DNA of 64,000 nucleotides from NCBI GenBank assembly GCA_017792425.1, contig CP051233.1, positions 2,722,319 through 2,786,318 of the forward strand. Direction: 5' to 3'. The stretch comes from Thalassovita sp. (lineage in GTDB: Bacteria > Pseudomonadota > Alphaproteobacteria > Rhodobacterales > Rhodobacteraceae). Shown piece by piece: positions 1-9,038 of the stretch. The notes beneath the pieces are model-generated. The model did no database searches. It was not told where the DNA came from and saw nothing but the letters and a program-made list of their open reading frames with translations. The position numbers and the translations under genes were made by a program. Position 1 is the stretch's first letter. Each line of letters opens with the position of its first letter.

Positions 1-2
1 GC

Positions 3-3000
3 GCACTTGGCGACAAGGCCAGCGCGCGCAAGGTGGCGATCGCCGCAGGCGTACCCGTGATCCCCGCGACCGAGGTGCTGGGCGACGACATGGCCGCGAT
101 CAAGAAAGAAGCCGCCGAGATCGGCTATCCGCTGATGCTGAAGGCAAGCTGGGGCGGCGGCGGGCGCGGGATGCGCCCGATCCACAACGAAAAGGAACTG
201 CCCGAGAAGGTTCTGGAGGGTCGGCGCGAGGCCGAGGCGGCCTTTGGCAATGGCGAAGGCTATCTGGAAAAGATGATCACCCGCGCCCGCCACGTCGAGG
301 TGCAGATCCTGGGCGACCAGCACGGCCAGATCTATCACCTGTGGGAACGGGATTGTTCGGTCCAGCGGCGCAACCAGAAAGTCGTCGAACGCGCGCCCGC
401 CCCCTACCTGACGCAAGAGCAGCGAGAGGAAATTTGTGAGCTGGGCAAGCGCATCTGCCAGCATGTGAACTATGAATGCGCCGGCACGGTCGAGTTCCTG
501 ATGGATATGGACTCGGGCAAGTTCTACTTCATCGAGGTGAACCCCCGCGTGCAAGTGGAACACACCGTCACCGAGGAAGTGACCGGTATCGACATCGTGC
601 AGGCCCAGATCAAGATCGCCGAGGGAAAGACCCTGGCCGAGGCCACCGGCAAGGCCCGGCAGGACGACATCACCCTGAACGGACACGCCCTGCAAACCCG
701 GATCACCACCGAGGATCCGCAGAACAACTTCATCCCCGACTATGGCCGCATCACTGCCTATCGCAGCGCCACTGGCATGGGCATCCGCCTGGACGGCGGC
801 ACGGCCTACGCTGGCGGGGTGATCACCCGCTACTATGACAGCCTGCTGGTGAAGGTCACGGCCCATGCGCAGACGCCCGAGGCGGCGATCGCCCGGATGG
901 ACCGCGCCCTGCGTGAATTCCGTATCCGGGGTGTTTCCACCAACATCGCCTTCGTGGAAAACCTGCTGAAGCACCCGATCTTCTTGTCGAACCAGTACAC
1001 CACCAAGTTCATCGACGAAACGCCAGAGCTGTTCCAGTTCGCCAAGCGCAAGGACCGCGGCACCAAGGTGCTGACCTATATCGCGGACATCACCGTGAAC
1101 GGTCACCCGGAAACGCAGGGCCGCGCCAAACCGGCAGAGGCAAAACTGCCACGCCCGCCGAAGCTGCGCGCCGAACCGGCCCCCGGCACCCGCAACCTGC
1201 TGCAGGACAAGGGCGCCAAGGCCGTGGCTGACTGGATGCTGGAGCAGCAGCAACTGCTGCTGACCGACACCACCATGCGTGATGGCCACCAGTCGTTGCT
1301 GGCAACCCGGATGCGGTCCATCGACATGATCCGCGTCGCTCCCGCTTATGCCGCCAACCTGCCGCAGCTGTTCAGCGTCGAATGCTGGGGCGGGGCGACC
1401 TTCGACGTGGCCTATCGGTTCTTGCAGGAATGCCCCTGGCAGCGCCTGCGCGACCTGCGCACCGCCATGCCGAACCTGCTGACCCAGATGCTGCTGCGCG
1501 CCTCGAACGGGGTCGGCTACACCAACTACCCCGACAACGTCGTTCAGGAATTCGTTCGTCAGGCCGCTGAAACCGGTGTGGATGTGTTCCGCGTCTTTGA
1601 CAGCCTCAACTGGGTGGAAAACATGCGCGTCGCGATGGACGCCGTGGTGGACAGCGGCAAGATCTGCGAAGGCACGATCTGCTATACCGGCGACATCCTG
1701 GACCCCGCCCGCGCCAAGTATGACCTGAAATACTATGTCGGGATGGCCAAGGAACTGGAGGCTGCAGGCGCTCATGTGTTGGGATTGAAGGACATGGCGG
1801 GGCTGCTGAAACCCGCCGCCGCCCGTGTACTGGTCAAGGCACTGAAAGACGAACTGTCCATCCCCGTTCATTTCCACACGCACGACACCAGCGGCATCGC
1901 TGGCGCCACCATCCTTGCGGCGGCAGAGGCGGGCGTGGACGCGGTGGACGCAGCGATGGACGCGTTCTCGGGTGGTACGTCACAGGCCTGCCTGGGATCT
2001 ATCGTCGAGGCGCTGCGCCACACCGACCGCGACACCGGGCTGGACATCAGCGCGGTACGCCAGGTCAGCGACTATTGGGAACAGGTGCGCGCGCAATACG
2101 TGGCCTTTGAATCCGGCCTGCAGGCCCCCGCGTCCGAGGTCTACCTGCATGAAATGCCCGGCGGCCAGTTCACCAACCTGAAGGCACAGGCACGCAGCTT
2201 GGGGCTGGAAGAACGCTGGCACGAGGTCGCCGAAACCTATGCCGAGGTGAACCAGATGTTCGGCGATATCGTGAAGGTCACCCCTTCGTCCAAGGTGGTT
2301 GGCGACATGGCGCTGATGATGGTCAGCCAGGGCCTGACCCGTGCCGACGTGGAAAACCCCGCGCGCGAAGTCGCCTTCCCCGACTCGGTCGTGGACATGA
2401 TGCGTGGAAACCTGGGTCAGCCTCCGGGCGGGTTCCCGGCGGGGATCGTGGCCAAGGTGCTGAAAGGTGAAGCCCCCAACACCGAACGCCCCGGCAAGCA
2501 CCTGCCCGCCGTCGACCTGGAGGACACCCGCGCCAAGGTCAGCGCCGAATTGGAAGGCATGCGGGTGGATGACGAGGATCTGAACGGCTACCTGATGTAT
2601 CCCAAGGTGTTCATGGACTACATGGGACGCCACCGGATGTATGGCCCCGTGCGCACCCTGCCCACGCGTACGTTCTTCTATGGGATGGAACCCGGAGAGG
2701 AGATCAGCGCCGAGATCGACCCGGGCAAGACGCTGGAAATCCGCCTGCAAACCATTGGCGAGACTGATGAAAATGGTGAAGTGAAGGTGTTCTTCGAACT
2801 CAATGGCCAGCCGCGCGTAATCCGTGTGCCGAACCGCCTGATCAAGTCCACCACCGCCGTACGACCCAAGGCCGAGACCGGCAACCCCAACCATATCGGC
2901 GCGCCCATGCCCGGCGTGGTGGCCAGCGTAGCCGTGACACAGGGCCAAAAAGTCAGCGAAGGTGACCTGCTGCTGACCATCGAGGCCATGAAGATGGAAA

Positions 3001-3098
3001 CCGGCATCCACGCCGAACACGCCGGCGTGGTAAAGGCCCTGCATGTTACGCCCGGCGCCCAGATCGACGCCAAGGATCTGCTGGTCGAAATCGAGTAA
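3..3098 (+). CDS. pyc: Pyruvate carboxylase, 3' part (5' end outside window)
   Basis: Biotin enzyme that carboxylates pyruvate to oxaloacetate (anaplerosis). The frame is open from the first codon of the window, so the start lies upstream; about 1031 residues are visible of a usual ~1150. Seen in order: the rest of the biotin carboxylase/ATP-grasp domain (glycine-rich GGGGRG near nt 155, FIEVNPRVQVEH near nt 530), the carboxyltransferase domain (TDTTMRDGHQS near nt 1262, metal-site HTHDTSG near nt 1875) and a C-terminal biotinyl domain with the biotin lysine in EAMKMET (nt 2982-3002). The single-chain order BC-CT-BCCP separates it from two-subunit acyl-CoA carboxylases. It is followed by a strong hairpin. 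The GTG at 33 is internal and is not a start. Confidence 0.97.
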   Translation, partial: ALGDKASARKVAIAAGVPVIPATEVLGDDMAAIKKEAAEIGYPLMLKASWGGGGRGMRPIHNEKELPEKVLEGRREAEAAFGNGEGYLEKMITRARHVEVQILGDQHGQIYHLWERDCSVQRRNQKVVERAPAPYLTQEQREEICELGKRICQHVNYECAGTVEFLMDMDSGKFYFIEVNPRVQVEHTVTEEVTGIDIVQAQIKIAEGKTLAEATGKARQDDITLNGHALQTRITTEDPQNNFIPDYGRITAYRSATGMGIRLDGGTAYAGGVITRYYDSLLVKVTAHAQTPEAAIARMDRALREFRIRGVSTNIAFVENLLKHPIFLSNQYTTKFIDETPELFQFAKRKDRGTKVLTYIADITVNGHPETQGRAKPAEAKLPRPPKLRAEPAPGTRNLLQDKGAKAVADWMLEQQQLLLTDTTMRDGHQSLLATRMRSIDMIRVAPAYAANLPQLFSVECWGGATFDVAYRFLQECPWQRLRDLRTAMPNLLTQMLLRASNGVGYTNYPDNVVQEFVRQAAETGVDVFRVFDSLNWVENMRVAMDAVVDSGKICEGTICYTGDILDPARAKYDLKYYVGMAKELEAAGAHVLGLKDMAGLLKPAAARVLVKALKDELSIPVHFHTHDTSGIAGATILAAAEAGVDAVDAAMDAFSGGTSQACLGSIVEALRHTDRDTGLDISAVRQVSDYWEQVRAQYVAFESGLQAPASEVYLHEMPGGQFTNLKAQARSLGLEERWHEVAETYAEVNQMFGDIVKVTPSSKVVGDMALMMVSQGLTRADVENPAREVAFPDSVVDMMRGNLGQPPGGFPAGIVAKVLKGEAPNTERPGKHLPAVDLEDTRAKVSAELEGMRVDDEDLNGYLMYPKVFMDYMGRHRMYGPVRTLPTRTFFYGMEPGEEISAEIDPGKTLEIRLQTIGETDENGEVKVFFELNGQPRVIRVPNRLIKSTTAVRPKAETGNPNHIGAPMPGVVASVAVTQGQKVSEGDLLLTIEAMKMETGIHAEHAGVVKALHVTPGAQIDAKDLLVEIE

Positions 3099-3111
3099 GC
3101 GATCAAAAAAA

Positions 3112-3147
3112 GAAACGGCCGAAGAGCGAGACCTCTTCGGCCGTTTC
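3112..3147. terminator. Intrinsic terminator shared by pyc and the convergent gene
   Basis: Perfect 15-bp stem (3112-3126 with 3133-3147) with a 6-base loop. A run of seven A on its left side becomes a U-tract for leftward transcripts, so it probably serves both pyc and the gene ending at 3160. Confidence 0.85.
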
Positions 3148-3159
3148 TATTGGGTGGGG

Positions 3160-3876
3160 TCAGTACAGCCCCAGTAACCTGTGCAGTTCAGCCTGCGCCG
3201 CATCGGACAGTACTCTGCCGCCGGTCAGGGTGTCGTAGCTTGACGCCTGTTGGCCTTCGGCCTCGGTCACGGCGGCGGCGGCATTGTCAGCGGTTTCCTG
3301 TGCACTGGTGGCGTTTGCCGTGGCCTCTGCCAAAGCGCCTTCGGCCTCTGTCACGCGGGTGTCCGCGGCGGCGATTTCGGATGCGTCCGCGTCGTCGGGC
3401 AATTCATTGCGGGTGGCCAGGGCGGCGTCCAGTTCCGTCTGTGCCGCGGCCTGAACGGCGGCGGCGGATTCTTGCGCACTATTGGCTTCTGCCAAGGCGG
3501 CACGGGCCGTGACAACGGCCAGCGCGGCCCCTTGATAGGCTGCCAGCTTGCCCGGCATCGATCCAGGTGCAGCGTTTGCCAAAGCGTTCGGACTGGCGTG
3601 CGCGGCGTTCAATCCCTTGAGCTCAGACGACAATTTGCCATGCGCATTCTTGGGTGCTGCCGCGGTCGAGGCGACCTTGGCCGGTTTGCCCGTTTGGCGC
3701 TGACCAGAGGCCGACTTGCCCTTGGACCTAGATTTGCTGGCGCCGGACTTTTTCTTGCCACCTGCTTTATCGCTTTTGGCCTCGGCCGGGGTCACATAGG
3801 CCGTGGTCAGTACCAACGCTGCTGCGCCGCTGAGCATTATCGAGATACTGATCGCTTTCAGGATGGGTCTGAGCAT
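3160..3876 (-). CDS. Exported Ala-rich coiled-coil protein, unknown function
   Basis: 238 residues. The N-terminus (residues 1-33) has a hydrophobic stretch ending in an AEA-type cleavage site, so export to the periplasm is likely. Residues ~34-70 are Lys/Ser/Gly-rich and strongly basic, resembling a disordered linker. Residues ~95-215 are almost wholly Ala/Glu/Thr heptad-like sequence and should form one long helix or coiled coil. No catalytic motif is visible. It is convergent with pyc and shares its terminator. Function is not recognised; a structural or envelope-associated role is only a guess. Confidence 0.7.
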   Translation of the reverse strand: MLRPILKAISISIMLSGAAALVLTTAYVTPAEAKSDKAGGKKKSGASKSRSKGKSASGQRQTGKPAKVASTAAAPKNAHGKLSSELKGLNAAHASPNALANAAPGSMPGKLAAYQGAALAVVTARAALAEANSAQESAAAVQAAAQTELDAALATRNELPDDADASEIAAADTRVTEAEGALAEATANATSAQETADNAAAAVTEAEGQQASSYDTLTGGRVLSDAAQAELHRLLGLY

Positions 3877-3984
3877 TGATTCAGCTTTGTCTGCAAGTTG
3901 CGCCCCCGTTTTCCAGGCAGAACAGGTATGGCATCAATGCGTCAGAAATGAGGCCTTTCAGTCCTTGGGAAAAATTCGCGGAAT

Positions 3985-4027
3985 GGCGCATTTTCCTCTT
4001 GCGGCTGGCGGCCAGACTAATTATTTC
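3985..4027 (+). promoter_or_regulatory. Promoter of first tRNA-Gly
   Basis: -35 TTGCGG (3999-4004), 17-base spacer, -10 TATTTC (4022-4027). The upstream block GGCGCATTTTCCTCTTGCGG recurs base for base in front of tRNA-Glu at 40533. The last base of the -10 is C, not the usual T. Confidence 0.6.
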
Positions 4028-4044
4028 ACGCCTCACCCAAGGAA

Positions 4045-4119
4045 GCGGGCGTAGCTCAGGGGTAGAGCATAACCTTGCCAAGGTTAGGGTCGGGCGTTCG
4101 AATCGCCTCGCCCGCTCCA
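4045..4119 (+). tRNA. tRNA-Gly (anticodon GCC), copy 1
   Basis: 75 nt with CCA encoded (4117-4119). Acceptor stem GCGGGCG/CGCCCGC, standard D-arm, anticodon loop TTGCCAA on a TAACC/GGTTA stem, T-loop TTCGAAT. Identical to the copy at 4383. A terminator hairpin follows at 4146. Confidence 0.97.
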
Positions 4120-4145
4120 AATCTCCCTCACGGGAACATGAAAGA

Positions 4146-4167
4146 CGCGGCCTCGGCCGCGTTTTTT
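4146..4167 (+). terminator. Terminator after first tRNA-Gly
   Basis: CGCGGC/GCCGCG stem with a 4-base loop followed by six T (4162-4167), 26 nt past the tRNA 3' end. The two tRNA-Gly copies are therefore separate transcription units. Confidence 0.8.
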
Positions 4168-4325
4168 CGTTGTCGGACCGGGGCAACGAACGCACCGTCA
4201 GAAAATTGGTAATCCGTCAACTCGTCCGGTTCACGGCTTGAAACGGACGATTCGACCGGCTGGGATTCCGCGTGGTGCGGGATGAACCCGCGGACCGGGC
4301 TGTGTCAGGAAATCGCTGGCGCCGT

Positions 4326-4365
4326 GCATTTTCCACTTGCAGGCCGTGTCGGGATTTCCTATCTA
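4326..4365 (+). promoter_or_regulatory. Promoter of second tRNA-Gly
   Basis: -35 TTGCAG (4337-4342), 17-base spacer, -10 TATCTA (4360-4365), preceded by GCATTTTCCAC and followed by CCGGCTCACG, which also follows the tRNA-Glu -10. Same architecture as the other tRNA promoters in the window. Confidence 0.6.
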
Positions 4366-4382
4366 CCGGCTCACGAAATGGT

Positions 4383-4457
4383 GCGGGCGTAGCTCAGGGG
4401 TAGAGCATAACCTTGCCAAGGTTAGGGTCGGGCGTTCGAATCGCCTCGCCCGCTCCA
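4383..4457 (+). tRNA. tRNA-Gly (anticodon GCC), copy 2
   Basis: Identical 75-nt sequence to the copy at 4045, offset by 338 bases; CCA encoded at 4455-4457. The flanks differ, so this is an old duplication of the tRNA rather than a recent block duplication. Confidence 0.97.
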
Positions 4458-4530
4458 ATTCGGAACTTCCACGACATCGACAGGTTAAGGCAGGGCTGGC
4501 GGCCCGGTTTTGATTGTTTGGCGCGCAAGA

Positions 4531-4556
4531 AAAATGGCGCCCAAAGGCGCCATTTT
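4531..4556. terminator. Bidirectional terminator between tRNA-Gly and carD
   Basis: Perfect 11-bp stem AAAATGGCGCC/GGCGCCATTTT with loop CAAA. A/T ends on both sides allow termination of both the tRNA transcript and leftward carD, whose stop codon lies 20 nt away. Confidence 0.8.
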
Positions 4557-4576
4557 CGATTGGTATGCGAACCGCG

Positions 4577-5086
4577 TCAGGCGGCGCGGGACATCAGGAC
4601 TTCGTCCACCTGCTTGGCGGCGGCACCTTCGTCACCACCGGACACGGCGGCAACTTCGCGGGTCAGGCGTTCCAGCGCGGCTTCGTACAGCTGACGCTCG
4701 GAATAGCTCTGTTCGCGCTGGTCGTCGGTGCGGTGCAGGTCGCGGACCACTTCGGCAATCGCGATCAGATCGCCCGAGTTGATCTTCTGTTCGTATTCCT
4801 GAGCGCGGCGCGACCACATGGCGCGTTTGACCTTGGCCTTGCCCTTCAGGGTTTTCATCGCCTGGTTCACCACGTCCGGGGTCGAGAGCGAGCGCATGCC
4901 GATCTCTACCGCCTTGTGGGTGGGAACGCGCAGGGTCATCTTGTCCTTTTCGAACGAGATGACGAACAGTTCCAGCTTGATGCCAGCGATTTCCTGCTCT
5001 TCGATCGAGAGGATTTGCCCGACGCCGTGGGCCGGGTAGACCACGTAATCGTTCGGGGTGAATTCGGACTTCTTCGTTTTGCTCAT
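4577..5086 (-). CDS. carD: CarD-family RNA polymerase-binding transcription regulator
   Basis: 169 residues. CarD binds the RNA polymerase beta subunit and stabilises open complexes, mainly at rRNA, tRNA and growth-related promoters. The N-terminal ~60 residues form the RNAP-interaction (RID) fold with the typical FTPNDYVVYPAHGVGQI start; the C-terminal helical part carries the conserved DNA-wedging Trp (W91 in AMWSRR). The start at 5086 is chosen because AGGAAGGA lies 5-12 nt upstream and it gives the family N-terminus; the frame stays open 35 codons further upstream without family similarity. It stands alone between two terminators. Confidence 0.93.
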   Translation of the reverse strand: MSKTKKSEFTPNDYVVYPAHGVGQILSIEEQEIAGIKLELFVISFEKDKMTLRVPTHKAVEIGMRSLSTPDVVNQAMKTLKGKAKVKRAMWSRRAQEYEQKINSGDLIAIAEVVRDLHRTDDQREQSYSERQLYEAALERLTREVAAVSGGDEGAAAKQVDEVLMSRAA

Positions 5087-5302
5087 GCAATCCTTCCTTG
5101 CAAGGACCGCGCGAACCAGGCGACAAAACGACCGGGCGAGGTACCGGGTACACTCGTCAGTCCGGGATTTTGCGCAAGAAAACCCATTCACGAGCAGCGA
5201 CGCGAATGGTGTGATTGGGCTGGTTTCAGGCGGTCTTCGTCATGTACCTGTTAACATAGCACAAAAACCGGCCTACCGGAAGCATCTTTGGCTGCAGCGC
5301 AG

Positions 5303-5331
5303 AAAAAGCCCGATGAATCAAAGGGCTTTTT
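5303..5331 (-). terminator. Terminator downstream of fdxA
   Basis: AAAAAGCCC (5303-5311) and GGGCTTTTT (5323-5331) form a 9-bp stem with a U-run for leftward transcripts, 56 nt past the fdxA stop. It ends the 9.6-5.4 kb operon before carD. Apart from this hairpin and the carD leader I see nothing in 5087-5386. Confidence 0.75.
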
Positions 5332-5386
5332 GACCAAACGTTCAGTTTATCCGTTCCGACGCCCCCGCAGAGCGGGCGAATCAGCC

Positions 5387-5725
5387 TCAGTTGCCTTCGC
5401 CCGGTGCCTCGGAGAAGTACTTGGTCAGCTTGTCCGTTTCGCCGTCGCGGTCCTCGTACCCCGGCAGCGGGTCTTTCTTGGACACGATCACTGGCCACTG
5501 TTCGGCGTATTTGCGGTTCAGTTCGACCCATTTTTCCATGTCCGGTTCCGTGTCCGGGCGGATCGCATCGGCGGGGCATTCGGGTTCGCAAACGCCGCAG
5601 TCAATGCATTCATCCGGGTGGATGACCAGCATGTTTTCGCCCTCGTAGAAGCAGTCGACGGGGCAGACCTCGACACAGTCGGTGTACTTGCAGGCGATGC
5701 AGTTATCGATGACGACGTAAGTCAT
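5387..5725 (-). CDS. fdxA: 7Fe ferredoxin FdxA ([3Fe-4S][4Fe-4S])
   Basis: 112 residues, small cytosolic electron carrier. The Cys pattern matches Azotobacter ferredoxin I shifted by one: C9, C17 and C50 for the 3Fe cluster, and C21, C40, C43 and C46 for the 4Fe cluster, with extra C12 and C25. The C-terminal ~50 residues are the usual extension of this seven-iron family. The ribosome site GGAAGAG sits 7 nt before ATG. It is last in a leftward operon after the S4 protein (27-nt gap), an order common in Rhodobacteraceae. The redox partner cannot be told from context. Confidence 0.93.
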   Translation of the reverse strand: MTYVVIDNCIACKYTDCVEVCPVDCFYEGENMLVIHPDECIDCGVCEPECPADAIRPDTEPDMEKWVELNRKYAEQWPVIVSKKDPLPGYEDRDGETDKLTKYFSEAPGEGN

Positions 5726-5752
5726 ATCTCTCTTCCATCTTTTGGTCAGGGA

Positions 5753-6148
5753 CTAGCTAGACCACTCGTCCGGATCATTCAAGCGCCCGCGCGACTGAAG
5801 GTCTATCATTCGCCTGTCGCGTTTGGTCGGGCGACCTTGGCCTTCGTATTGCGGCGCGGGTGGGAGGACGTCCTTGACCTCTGTCAATTCCTCGTACAGG
5901 GCCTGGGCTTCTGGGGCGGGTCCGCGGCGGGTTCCCATCGCCAGAACGCGGACGACGCGAATCCGGTTGCCCTGCGGCAGGGTCAGCACATCACCGGGGC
6001 GCAGAGCGTGGGCTGGTTTGTGGACCTTGTCGCCGTTGACCCGGACGTGGCCCGCGCCAACCGTTGCGGCGGCCAGTCCGCGCGTCTTGTAAAAACGCGC
6101 GAACCACAGCCATTTGTCGATCCGCAGACGATCCGCCGGATCGGTCAT
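5753..6148 (-). CDS. S4-domain RNA-binding protein (Hsp15-like)
   Basis: 131 residues. The N-terminal half is an S4 RNA-binding domain (LRIDKWLWFARFYKTRGLA then VRVNGDKV and the ALRPGDVL turn), as in Hsp15, which binds 50S subunits carrying stalled nascent chains. The C-terminal half is charged and probably disordered. Only 7 nt separate it from the helicase stop upstream, so the two are translated from one mRNA. A role in ribosome rescue or RNA handling is inferred from the family and from its helicase neighbour. Confidence 0.88.
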   Translation of the reverse strand: MTDPADRLRIDKWLWFARFYKTRGLAAATVGAGHVRVNGDKVHKPAHALRPGDVLTLPQGNRIRVVRVLAMGTRRGPAPEAQALYEELTEVKDVLPPAPQYEGQGRPTKRDRRMIDLQSRGRLNDPDEWSS

Positions 6149-6155
6149 CGCGGGA

Positions 6156-9011
6156 TCAGTCCTTGGCCTTCAGGCCCATCAGCGCGGCGGCGAAGGGGTT
6201 ATCGGGGTCGATGGCCTTTTCCTTTTTCGGCGGGCGGGACTCGAAGGTCTTGGCACCTTGCTGGCGGGGCTTGTCGCCACGCGGCTTGCCACCCTTGCGG
6301 GGACCGCGCGGGCGGTCGCCCTGCTTGTCACCGGGTTTACCGCGGGGACGGTCGCCGCGTTCGCTGCGGGGCTTGCCACCCTGACGACGGTTGCCACCCC
6401 AGGTAAAGGTATAGAACACCTCTGTTTCCGGGCCTTCGGCCACGGCGGTGTCGCCGGGGATTTCAGTGGGCGTTTCGGCCGGGGTTTCACCCGGGGTCTG
6501 AACCGGGGACTCGACTGGGGGTTCCGCCGGGGTTTCGTCCGGCGTATCGGCGGGGGCCTCGGCTGGAGGGGTTGCCGGGGTTTCATCAGGTTTGGGCGTG
6601 CCCGCCGCCTGCGCCGGGGTTTCAACCACCGGCTTTACCTTTTCGCGTTCACCCTTGGCAGCGGCGTAACCCAGCCCCTGCATCAGGTCGGCGAACTGTT
6701 CCAGCGTCATTCCGGTGATCGACAGCATGTCGGCCTTGGCCTCGAACCCGGCGCGGCTGTCCTCGGCGCGCAGCATGTCGGCCAGGCGTTCCAGCATGTC
6801 GATGCGGATGGCGCGTTCACCGGCGGCGCGATAGCCGGACATGGCAAAGAAGCCATCGGGCATCCCGGCCAGCGCCGGCACGGTCACCAGTCCGGGCGGC
6901 GGAGCTTCGGGGAAGTCGTCCAGACCGCGCGCCAGCGACCACAGAACCAACCGCAGGCGGGTGGGGGCGGGCTTCAGCAACAGCGGCATGAAGATGGTGA
7001 ACTGGCCGAACCGGATGCCGTGCTTGCGCAATGCGCCGCGGGCGTCCTGATCCAGCGCCTTCACCTCCTCGGCGACCTGACCGCGGGGGATGATCCCGAA
7101 GTTTTCCGCCAACTGGAAGGCAAAGCCGCGGGCCAGACCGTTCAGGGTTTCGTCGCGCGACAGGTTCAGCAGCGGTTCGAACAGAGCGGCGATCTTGCGG
7201 TCGATGAAATGCTGCAGGCGGCGCTGCACTTTCTGCGCGACCTCGGGGCCGGCTTCGTCATCAACGAAGGCGACGACCTGCGGTTTCAGCGGATCCTGAC
7301 CGGCCACCAGTTTGCCGACCGCGTCAGTGCCCCACATCAGGCCACCCTGTTCGGTGAAGTCGATCTCGGTATCCGGCGCGTTATAGAACCTGTCCGCCCG
7401 CAGGTGGAAATGCGGCACCAGGGCCTGCTGGCTGGCCTGACGGATCGTCTTGGCCTCCTGCCCTGCTGCGTCCTTGTCCTGACGGAACCGGAACCCTTCC
7501 AGACGACCGACGAATTCGCCTTCGACGGTCACTTCACCCTTGTCATTCACCTCGGCCAAAAGGGCCTCCTTCTGCTTGAGCCGCCGCAACAGTACAGATG
7601 TGCGCCGGTCCACAAATCTTTGAGTCAGACGCTGATGCAGCGCATCCGACAGTCGGTCTTCTACAGCGCGAGTCTCTTCGCGCCAATGGGTTTCATCGTC
7701 CACCCAGCCTGCACGCTGCGCGACATATGTCCATGTGCGAATAAATGCGAGTCGTTTCGACAATGTGTCAATGTCGCCTTCTGTCCTATCTATCCGCTGG
7801 ATCTGGCGGGCCATCCAATCGTTCGGCACCCGCCCGTGTTCGTGCAGGAAGCGAAAGATCTGTTCCAGAAGGCTGGCGTGTTCAGCGTGGCTGATGCCGC
7901 GGAAATCGGGGATGCGGCAGACATCCCACAGCAGGCGGACGGATTGGGGCGAACTGGCGCGGGCGCGGATTTCCGCCACCGATTGCAGCGATTTCAACGC
8001 CATCAGGTCGTCGGATTCGCGGGCGCGGTGCAGCAGATCGTGGTGCGGGGTGTCTTCCAGGCTGCGGATCAGGCTGTCGATCGTGCCGAATTTCAGCGCC
8101 GGGTTGCGCCATTGCAGTTTGCGCACGGGTTCGAACCGGTGGTTCTGGATCGCCTCGACCGTTTCGTCGGGCAGCGGGGGGGCTTCGCCGGTCACGCCGA
8201 AGGTGCCGTCGGACATGCCGCGCCCGGCGCGCCCGGCGATCTGGGCCAGTTCATGCGGCATCAGGTAGCGCATCCGCCGCCCGTCGAACTTGATGATCGA
8301 GGAAAACGCGACGTGGTTGATGTCCAGGTTCAGCCCCATGCCGATGGCATCGGTCGCCACCAGGAAATCCACGTCGCCGTTCTGGTACAATTCCACCTGC
8401 GCGTTGCGGGTGCGCGGGGACAGCGCCCCCATCACCACCGCCGCCCCGCCGCGCTGGCGGCGGATCAGTTCGGCGATGGCGTAGACATCCTCGACCGAGA
8501 AGCCGACGATGGCGCTGCGCGGCTTCATCCGGCTGATTTTCTTGGGGCCGGTGTAGGTCAGTTGCGACATGCGCTGACGCTGGATGAATTGCACGCCGGG
8601 GACCAACTGCGCGATGGTGCTGCGCATGGTGTCGGCCCCCAGGAACACGGTTTCCAGCAGGCCCCGCGCGCGCAGCAGGCGGTCGGTGAACACGTGGCCG
8701 CGTTCCAGATCGGCGCAAAGCTGGATTTCATCGACGGCCAGGAAATCGGCCCCCATGCCTTCGGGCATCGCCTCGACCGTGCAAACCCAGTACTGCGCGC
8801 GCGGGGGGACGATGCGTTCTTCGCCCGTGACCAGCGCCACGACAGAGGGGCCGCGGGCGGCAACGATCTTGTCATAGACTTCGCGCGCAAGCAGGCGCAG
8901 CGGCAGGCCGATGACGCCGGTGCGGTGGCCCAGCATCCGTTCGATGGCATAGTGCGTCTTGCCGGTGTTGGTCGGCCCCAGGACCGCCGTGATGCGTGCG
9001 TGCTGGGCCAT
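6156..9011 (-). CDS. Suv3-like DExH RNA helicase with long disordered C-terminus
   Basis: 951 residues. Walker A GPTNTGKT (12-19), DEIQ box (94-97) and motif VI QIAGRAGR (257-264) mark a superfamily 2 helicase of the Suv3 group, the relative of the mitochondrial degradosome helicase. Residues ~300-780 are helical accessory parts. From about 790 on the protein is low complexity: a Pro/Thr/Glu repeat zone followed by a basic Arg/Gly/Lys-Pro-rich zone that should bind RNA. It is the second gene of the leftward operon; a GGGG ribosome site precedes ATG. RNA turnover is the likely job. The bacterial substrate is unknown to me. Confidence 0.9.
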   Translation of the reverse strand: MAQHARITAVLGPTNTGKTHYAIERMLGHRTGVIGLPLRLLAREVYDKIVAARGPSVVALVTGEERIVPPRAQYWVCTVEAMPEGMGADFLAVDEIQLCADLERGHVFTDRLLRARGLLETVFLGADTMRSTIAQLVPGVQFIQRQRMSQLTYTGPKKISRMKPRSAIVGFSVEDVYAIAELIRRQRGGAAVVMGALSPRTRNAQVELYQNGDVDFLVATDAIGMGLNLDINHVAFSSIIKFDGRRMRYLMPHELAQIAGRAGRGMSDGTFGVTGEAPPLPDETVEAIQNHRFEPVRKLQWRNPALKFGTIDSLIRSLEDTPHHDLLHRARESDDLMALKSLQSVAEIRARASSPQSVRLLWDVCRIPDFRGISHAEHASLLEQIFRFLHEHGRVPNDWMARQIQRIDRTEGDIDTLSKRLAFIRTWTYVAQRAGWVDDETHWREETRAVEDRLSDALHQRLTQRFVDRRTSVLLRRLKQKEALLAEVNDKGEVTVEGEFVGRLEGFRFRQDKDAAGQEAKTIRQASQQALVPHFHLRADRFYNAPDTEIDFTEQGGLMWGTDAVGKLVAGQDPLKPQVVAFVDDEAGPEVAQKVQRRLQHFIDRKIAALFEPLLNLSRDETLNGLARGFAFQLAENFGIIPRGQVAEEVKALDQDARGALRKHGIRFGQFTIFMPLLLKPAPTRLRLVLWSLARGLDDFPEAPPPGLVTVPALAGMPDGFFAMSGYRAAGERAIRIDMLERLADMLRAEDSRAGFEAKADMLSITGMTLEQFADLMQGLGYAAAKGEREKVKPVVETPAQAAGTPKPDETPATPPAEAPADTPDETPAEPPVESPVQTPGETPAETPTEIPGDTAVAEGPETEVFYTFTWGGNRRQGGKPRSERGDRPRGKPGDKQGDRPRGPRKGGKPRGDKPRQQGAKTFESRPPKKEKAIDPDNPFAAALMGLKAKD

Positions 9012-9038
9012 TGGCCACCCCGTGCCCCTGTTTGCGCC

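Noticed and set aside
4045..4457. Tandem tRNA-Gly genes as an attachment site of an island
   Set aside because: No integrase, no partial tRNA 3' duplicate beyond the second full copy, and the GC of the flanks is normal.
6470..6620. Tandem short repeats resembling a repeat array
   Set aside because: They are in-frame Pro/Thr/Glu codons of the helicase tail, without spacers; not CRISPR.
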